64,000 nucleotides of DNA from a virus. The position numbers and the translations under genes are program-made. A model generated the notes under the pieces. That model did not search any database. It saw only the letters and a list, made by a program, of their open reading frames with translations, and was not told the DNA's origin. Positions 59,441 through 64,000 of this stretch are shown piece after piece. The stretch is taken from positions 1-64,000 of IMG/VR virus record IMGVR_UViG_3300037468_000371. One strand, written 5' to 3'. Each line of letters begins with the position of its first letter. The stretch's first letter is position 1.

Positions 59441-60541
59441 CTAGGCCGCTGCCGCGGCCGAGCCGAGCGAACGCCACGCCGTCGCGGGCAGATCGATCAG
59501 CGCGGCGCCGGCCGTCTCCAGCTCGTACGCCCGATCGTAGTCAGGGGCGTCCTCGGCCGTCCGCGTCACGGCATTGAACAGGCCGTAGCGCGTCAGGTCG
59601 CCGCCGCGGATCAGGTGCCGCAGCACTCCGCCCCTCTCGCCTTCGTTCAGGCCGAGCACGCGGCCGGCCGCTTCGACGACAACGACCGGATCACCGTCGA
59701 TCGGCTCGGCCGCGGTCTTGCCGATCTTCTCCGTCAGGGCGTCGAACCGTGCTCGGTCGAACGCGCCCTTCACCACGTCGCGAACCTTGAGCCACACCGC
59801 CCGATCGTCGGCGCGCCGGGTCTCGTCCGTCAGCAGCGCGGCCACGTCCTCGCCCATGTCGAAGCGGCCGCCGACGTGGTACTTGCGCATGGAGCGCTCG
59901 CTGAACACCGCGAGATTCGTGCAGGCGCGGGTCCACACGGCGGTCTCGACCGCGAGAGCGCCGCATCCGACCTCGCTGTTCCTCAGCACGATCGCCGGGC
60001 TCACGGTGTCGAAGATCGTGTGCGAACCGTCCCCCATCCGTCCCGTGGGGATGTCCTTCTGGATGTCCATCGAGACCGCCTTGAAGTACAGCCGCCGCTC
60101 CGTCACCTCGGAGGAGATCACCTCCAGGTTCAGGTCCGCGAGCACGGGCAGGACCGCCTCGGCGAAGTCGAAGTAGTCGAGCGCCCGGTACTTCGACGAC
60201 AGCCACGCGCGAGCCTTGCCGTCCAGCGTGCGCAGCATCCGCGTCTCCGGGTTCTTCACGAGCCAGGTGTTCACGTTCTTCACGAGCAGCGTCGGATCCT
60301 CGTCGAGCATACGGCGGTAGTAGGCTCGCGGGATCTCCAGGCTACCGGCCAGCTGCTCGTGCGCCAGCTCGTTCAGCCCCACCGAGCCGTTGCCCTTGAT
60401 GGCGAGCTTGATCTTGTTACCGTCGTCGAAGTCCTCGTGCATCTCGATCCCTCGCGCGGTGTCCACGACGTAGTCGCGCTTCGTCTCGCGCTGCCGCTCC
60501 AGCTCCTGCGCCAGCTCCATCAGGCTGCGTCCGGTCTTCAT
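59441..60541 (-). CDS. DUF932 family protein
   Basis: 366 residues with the DUF932 pattern: NGSVGLNELAHEQLAGSLEIP, KARAWLSSKYRALDYFDF and EVGCGALAVETAVWTRACTNL. Found in phages and plasmids, function unsettled, sometimes linked to DNA or nucleotide processes. It is much larger than its neighbours and flanked by hairpins, suggesting separate control. Confidence 0.85.
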   Translation of the reverse strand: MKTGRSLMELAQELERQRETKRDYVVDTARGIEMHEDFDDGNKIKLAIKGNGSVGLNELAHEQLAGSLEIPRAYYRRMLDEDPTLLVKNVNTWLVKNPETRMLRTLDGKARAWLSSKYRALDYFDFAEAVLPVLADLNLEVISSEVTERRLYFKAVSMDIQKDIPTGRMGDGSHTIFDTVSPAIVLRNSEVGCGALAVETAVWTRACTNLAVFSERSMRKYHVGGRFDMGEDVAALLTDETRRADDRAVWLKVRDVVKGAFDRARFDALTEKIGKTAAEPIDGDPVVVVEAAGRVLGLNEGERGGVLRHLIRGGDLTRYGLFNAVTRTAEDAPDYDRAYELETAGAALIDLPATAWRSLGSAAAAA

Positions 60542-60630
60542 GGTTCCCTACCTTTCGTGCCGGCCGGCGGCTCTCGTGTCCGCGCGGCGGCGGTCGACTC
60601 GTGCGGCTTCAGTGCCGCAGAGCACCGAGA

Positions 60631-60656
60631 GATGCACGGGCGGCTGCCCGTGCATC
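60631..60656 (-). other. Perfect 11-bp hairpin upstream of DUF932 gene
   Basis: GATGCACGGGC (60631-60641) pairs with GCCCGTGCATC (60646-60656) around a 4-base loop. It lies in the 139-bp leader between a 58-residue gene and the DUF932 start, so it may be a terminator for the upstream gene or a leader structure. Confidence 0.7.
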
Positions 60657-60680
60657 CTTGCGCTGCCCTGCGACTGCCCC

Positions 60681-60857
60681 CTACTTCCAGGACGCCGGGG
60701 TCACTTTGATGTGATCGGCCTTCGGCGGCCGGGGGTTCCGTTCCTTCAACAGCCGCAAGGCGGCCTGCGCTACCTCGCGGACGTCAGCGTACCTGTACTC
60801 CACGGCGATCGCTGCGAGGTCTTGGATCGTCAGGATCTTTCGGTCGACCTTCATCAT
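60681..60857 (-). CDS. 58-residue protein of unknown function
   Basis: From ATG 60857 (or 60854). Helical, with LTIQDLAAIAVEYRYADV, and a basic Lys/Arg/Pro C-terminus (KERNPRPPKADHIKV). GGGGGAAGG precedes the start; it overlaps the preceding metallopeptidase stop. Confidence 0.65.
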   Translation of the reverse strand: MMKVDRKILTIQDLAAIAVEYRYADVREVAQAALRLLKERNPRPPKADHIKVTPASWK

Positions 60858-61432
60858 CTGCCTTCCCCCTTAGCCTTGATTGCGGCCATCTTCCGTTCGA
60901 TCTCCCGGCGACGGCGCTCCAGCTTCTTCAACGCGGTCTGAGCACGCCGCAGCCGCGTGGTCCATGCCTTAGAGCGCGTCTCGATCGACGTGCGCTCCCG
61001 CTCCATCCGTTCGACCGGCCCGGGCTTCACCCGCTGGGGCTCGGGCCGATGTGCGATACGCCAGCGGTCCTCGGCGGCCCACGCGAATCGCTCGTCGTAG
61101 CCGGACCACCGATACCGCGGTCCCATGTCACGGTGCTCGACTCCGCGGAGGTGCGCGAACTCGTGCGCCAGCACGAACGCCACCATCGGCGCGTTCGCCT
61201 CCTCGGGCTCGCCGGCCGCTGGACGAGGGATGCGGATCACGCACCAGTTGCCCCGCAGGATCGCTCGGCCCGTCACGTACCGTCCGTTTCGGCGGGCTCG
61301 CGGCGGCGGGTACCGCACGTTCACGGTCACCCGCTCCACCTTCGCCGGATCCAGCTCGCCCCTGCGCGCCACGGCCATCGCCAGGCGCCGCAACGCGCGG
61401 GTGTCGAACCGTGTCTCGTTGACGATCTTCAC
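60854..61432 (-). CDS. HExxH metallopeptidase-like protein (SprT-like)
   Basis: 192 residues from GTG 61432. FVLAHEFAHLRGVEH is a HExxH zinc site with a further His six residues on, resembling SprT-type or related phage metallopeptidases. The rest is basic, with a long charged helix at the C-terminus. It may cleave DNA-bound or host proteins. Overlaps neighbours at both ends. Confidence 0.75.
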   Translation of the reverse strand: MKIVNETRFDTRALRRLAMAVARRGELDPAKVERVTVNVRYPPPRARRNGRYVTGRAILRGNWCVIRIPRPAAGEPEEANAPMVAFVLAHEFAHLRGVEHRDMGPRYRWSGYDERFAWAAEDRWRIAHRPEPQRVKPGPVERMERERTSIETRSKAWTTRLRRAQTALKKLERRRREIERKMAAIKAKGEGR

Positions 61433-61671
61433 GGCTTCTGGACCCTCCACAGCTTCCTCTCGACTTCGCGGTGCCGGGCGCCCTTGCGATCCTCTAACGT
61501 CAGGTAGCGCACGCCGAACATGATCTCCTCCTTGATCACTCGGCAGATCCATGCCGGGTCGGGCCATCCGGCCACTTCCGTGCCGTCGTAGAAGGTCGGC
61601 GGCTGCTGAGTCACGTGATCACCGACCGCGATCGTCGGCTTCGGCGCTGCCAGCTTCGTCGTCACTGTCAT
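61429..61671 (-). CDS. Protein of unknown function
   Basis: 80 residues, mixed beta/alpha (VGDHVTQQPPTFYDGTEV; EIMFGVRYLTLEDRKGARH), perhaps an SH3-like fold. Function unknown. Confidence 0.6.
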   Translation of the reverse strand: MTVTTKLAAPKPTIAVGDHVTQQPPTFYDGTEVAGWPDPAWICRVIKEEIMFGVRYLTLEDRKGARHREVERKLWRVQKP

Positions 61672-61684
61672 GTATGCTCCCTCC

Positions 61685-62032
61685 TCAGTCTTCCGGGCTC
61701 TCGTCGCCCAGGTCGTGGATGTCGATCAGGTCCAGGGCCGTCAGGGCTTCCATGCGGCAATGCCGACCGGCGGCGTATCCGCGCACCCAGATCGCGCGCA
61801 GCTCGGCACTCGGCGGGTCCGTGTCGATCTCCGTGATCGGCCGGCCCTGCTCGCCAGCGTGCCAGCCGTGCTCGAAGTAGAACTGCCCTTCGGGCATCGC
61901 GTCCGACGCCGGCATCGGATCATCGTACGCAGCGCCTCTCTCGCGCCGCAGCCGCTTCGCGCGGATCCGCTCGGCGAGCGGCGCCGCGTCCCATCCACCC
62001 TCGATCCAGCGGTCCTGCCTCGTCATGGTCAT
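61685..62032 (-). CDS. Protein of unknown function
   Basis: 115 residues from ATG 62032, overlapping the upstream stop (ATGA), with GGAGGCGAGG before it. Helical, with FEHGWHAGEQGRPITEI and IWVRGYAAGRHCRM, the latter containing a conserved-looking GYAAGR loop. Function unknown. Confidence 0.6.
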   Translation of the reverse strand: MTMTRQDRWIEGGWDAAPLAERIRAKRLRRERGAAYDDPMPASDAMPEGQFYFEHGWHAGEQGRPITEIDTDPPSAELRAIWVRGYAAGRHCRMEALTALDLIDIHDLGDESPED

Positions 62033-62247
62033 GGCCTCGCCTCCATCGCTGCCCTCCAATCATCCACGAGCTGGTCGCAGCTGATCGGTCGGGCAAGGTA
62101 GTAGTCGTAGCATCGATCGCCCATGCCGCGCCAGCGCATCGCGGCGCGCACGTCCGAGACGGTGATGTCGTTGCGGACAGAGAACTGGTCCAGGCCGATC
62201 TTCACGATTCGTCGGCCCGCGCCCGGCCACTCGTCACGAGGGATCAT
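62029..62247 (-). CDS. Protein of unknown function
   Basis: 72 residues. Small alpha/beta protein (DQFSVRNDITVSDVRAAMRW). Preceded by AGGAGACAACG-type leader. Function unknown. Confidence 0.6.
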   Translation of the reverse strand: MIPRDEWPGAGRRIVKIGLDQFSVRNDITVSDVRAAMRWRGMGDRCYDYYLARPISCDQLVDDWRAAMEARP

Positions 62248-62281
62248 GGTTGCGTTGTCTCCTGTCTGTCTTCCGGCGTGT

Positions 62282-62596
62282 TCACCACTTCGCCCAGCTG
62301 GGCAGTCCGTCGTAGATGCGATCGCAGATCAGCTCGTAGATCTCCGCTGCGCTCACGTTACCCTGCTCGCGCTGCCGGCGCGCGACCGCAAGGTTGCACG
62401 CGTAGTTGGCGAGATCGCCCGTGGCCATCACCGTTCCGGCGCCACCCTGCGGGAACAGCGCGCGGGACAGGCGGCCGCCGGAGTGGCGCGACCAGAACGA
62501 CCACAGCTCGTCGTAGTCGGCCGCGTCCAGGTTCGGCACTTCGACCTGGGGCGGCGGTTTCATCATGCTTGCGGGCTTCGTCTTCACGTTCGTCAC
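62282..62596 (-). CDS. Protein of unknown function
   Basis: 104 residues from GTG 62596. Helical (DLANYACNLAVARRQREQGNVSAAEIYELI), ending with an aromatic WAKW. Function unknown. Confidence 0.6.
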   Translation of the reverse strand: MTNVKTKPASMMKPPPQVEVPNLDAADYDELWSFWSRHSGGRLSRALFPQGGAGTVMATGDLANYACNLAVARRQREQGNVSAAEIYELICDRIYDGLPSWAKW

Positions 62597-62925
62597 AGTC
62601 CCTCCAGTCCAGCCTCACCCGGCGTGAAGTACTCGCGCAGTGCCACACGCACCATCGCTCGCCGTTCCGTGCTCGTCAGGCCACCCCATGCCAGAACCGC
62701 GGCGGGGTTCAGGCCGCCGTGGTCTACGATGTAGTCGAGGACCGCCTCACAGGCCATCCAGTACGTCAGCCGGTAGCCGGTCGGCACCAGCGCAGATCGC
62801 AGATCAGCGTCGACCATCTCGTAGGTGTGGCCGATGGCATCCAGGAATTCCGAGCGCGTGGCCCGGTATCCATGAACGTCCAGTTCGCTGTTGCGAACGC
62901 CGCCCTTCGCTGTCTTGCAGATCAC
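62593..62925 (-). CDS. Protein of unknown function
   Basis: 110 residues from GTG 62925. Mixed helical pattern (SEFLDAIGHTYEMVDADLRSALV) and a C-terminal helix. Function unknown. Confidence 0.6.
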   Translation of the reverse strand: MICKTAKGGVRNSELDVHGYRATRSEFLDAIGHTYEMVDADLRSALVPTGYRLTYWMACEAVLDYIVDHGGLNPAAVLAWGGLTSTERRAMVRVALREYFTPGEAGLEGL

Positions 62926-63119
62926 CGCCCGCGCCTCCGGTTGTACTCGCGCTGGTAGTAGCCACGGGCCGTCTTGATCTTGTCGCGGAGCGCAGTCTTG
63001 TCCAGCATCGACAGCCCGAGGTCGTTGGCCTCGGTCGCGAAGCCGTGTCGCAACAGCAGCCGCTCCAGGAACTCGGCTTCCGTGTCGCTGATCTTCAGGT
63101 TGACATTCGGCAGATTCAC
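62922..63119 (-). CDS. Small basic protein
   Basis: 65 residues from GTG 63119, ending with a basic helix (KTARGYYQREYNRRRGR). Function unknown; overlaps both neighbours. Confidence 0.6.
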   Translation of the reverse strand: MNLPNVNLKISDTEAEFLERLLLRHGFATEANDLGLSMLDKTALRDKIKTARGYYQREYNRRRGR

Positions 63120-63415
63120 TTGTCACCTCCGCTGGGTCGGAAGAATCGGAACTCCCCGTCCACGACCATCACGAATCCGATACGGGTGCGGTCCGGCCGT
63201 GCCGGGATCGTGAAGTAGCTGTCCGGCACGCCGAGCCGAACGCGTCGCAGTCGGCCGTCAGGGAACCGGACCAGACCGCGACGGTTCGACTCGCTTGCAC
63301 TGCCGTACGGTGTGTTGTACGCCAGCTCCTCGGGCTCGATCCACGTCTCGCCAAGCCACGTCACCCGCTCTTCCATGCCGGGGCGTGGCTTCAGGTACTT
63401 CCGCGCGATGCTCAT
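63116..63415 (-). CDS. Protein of unknown function
   Basis: 99 residues from ATG 63415. Beta-rich (VTWLGETWIEPEEL; RTRIGFVMVVDGEFRFF). Function unknown. Confidence 0.6.
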   Translation of the reverse strand: MSIARKYLKPRPGMEERVTWLGETWIEPEELAYNTPYGSASESNRRGLVRFPDGRLRRVRLGVPDSYFTIPARPDRTRIGFVMVVDGEFRFFRPSGGDK

Positions 63416-63954
63416 CGCACTTCCTGCCCGTGCCACTTTCGCGTCTTGCCGACGCTGAGCGTCCAGACCATCAGCAGGTTGCCGTGGTCGGACAGCTCGA
63501 ACACGATGTCGCCGGGGCCATCGCTGGCCGCGGCGTCATCGAGCATGTCCGGCGTCACGTTGCCCACCTTTGGGCAAACACACGGGATCTCCTCGCTCGC
63601 CCAGACACCGATGTCCGCGCCGTCACCCGGGTGCGCTCCGACGTAGTGTCCGGGCGGAGCGTACATCGTGAGGATGTCTTCGAGATCGCTCCAGGCTTCC
63701 GACAGCGTCTCGATCGCGTGCTCCTGCTCCTGCTCGTAGGTGTCGGCGTCCCAGACCGAATTCATGGCCGCTGAGACCTCCGCTCCGATCCGACGGACCC
63801 GGTTGCGGTCCGCGCGGCTCATGCTGACCCAGTGTTCTGCTGCGTGCAGAAGATCCGGCACCACGTCCTCGGCCCGGAGCGTTCCGCTCGAGATCGAGCC
63901 GGTCGGCAGCCAGCGCGGTCGCACCCGGCGCTTCGCTCGGATGTTGCGAGTCAT
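63412..63954 (-). CDS. Protein of unknown function, first gene seen of minus operon
   Basis: 180 residues from ATG 63954, preferred over 63960 because AAAGGGG is 6 bp upstream. Basic N-terminus, helical centre (QEQEHAIETLSEAWSDLEDIL), then a region with Cys pair EEIPCVCPK and beta strands (GDIVFELSDHGNLLMVW). The window ends 46 bp beyond, so an upstream gene or promoter may lie outside. Confidence 0.65.
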   Translation of the reverse strand: MTRNIRAKRRVRPRWLPTGSISSGTLRAEDVVPDLLHAAEHWVSMSRADRNRVRRIGAEVSAAMNSVWDADTYEQEQEHAIETLSEAWSDLEDILTMYAPPGHYVGAHPGDGADIGVWASEEIPCVCPKVGNVTPDMLDDAAASDGPGDIVFELSDHGNLLMVWTLSVGKTRKWHGQEVR

Positions 63955-64000
63955 GTGCATCCCCTTTCTGCTCGGCTTCAGCCGTTGTCCTTCGGGTTGG

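Noticed and set aside
1-64000. Integrase, repressor or partition genes suggesting lysogeny
   Set aside because: No tyrosine or serine recombinase, Cro/CI-like pair or ParA pattern was seen; absence from this window is not proof of a virulent lifestyle.

Overview
The window is a large part, perhaps nearly all, of a tailed double-stranded DNA phage of siphovirus type. It is very GC-rich and densely packed: most neighbouring genes overlap by ATGA, GTGA or TGATG junctions, and genes have purine-rich ribosome-binding sites. No host gene, integrase, lysogeny repressor, transposase, CRISPR array or rRNA was seen. The host cannot be fixed from sequence. GC content suggests a high-GC bacterium, and the Com-like zinc protein, DUF1073 portal and DUF2213 protease are families I associate mainly with proteobacterial phages.

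Layout, plus strand, 0-36.5 kb (virion and lysis): a repeat-rich left end; large terminase; a Com-like zinc protein and a zinc-finger protein that may be the small terminase; portal; protease with a nested scaffold start; decoration-like protein; an encapsulin-like HK97-fold capsid; head-completion genes. A block of six sugar or transfer enzymes (9.1-14.2 kb) interrupts the neck genes. Then come tail completion, terminator and tube proteins, a tail chaperone pair joined by a -1 frameshift at GGGAAAA, a 1,818-residue tape measure (predicting a tail near 270 nm), tail-tip proteins, fibres mixed with two methyltransferase-like proteins and a glycosyltransferase, and a holin/lysis set. A rho-independent terminator closes this unit.

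Plus strand, 36.6-52.7 kb (DNA metabolism): a promoter starts an operon with an SNF2-like helicase, a thymidylate-synthase-family enzyme, a possible Nmad1-like protein, a full-length myo-inositol-phosphate synthase, a P-loop kinase of 5-hydroxymethyl-dU kinase type, an aGPT-pyrophosphorylase-like protein, a UvrD-like helicase, a VRR nuclease and a primase-polymerase. After a lower-GC intergenic island come an HD phosphohydrolase, a second aGPT-pyrophosphorylase-like protein and a GT-A glycosyltransferase. I read the thymidylate-synthase homologue, kinase, two aGPT-like proteins and glycosyltransferase as a thymine hypermodification system. The inositol-phosphate synthase embedded in it is the most striking feature: it suggests, by inference, an inositol- or cyclitol-derived base modification.

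Minus strand, 52.8-64 kb: 34 small overlapping genes, mostly unrecognised, including tiny membrane proteins, zinc-ribbon proteins, a DUF932 protein and an HExxH metallopeptidase. This is a typical accessory (early or host-takeover) region, convergent with the plus-strand operon near 52.75 kb.
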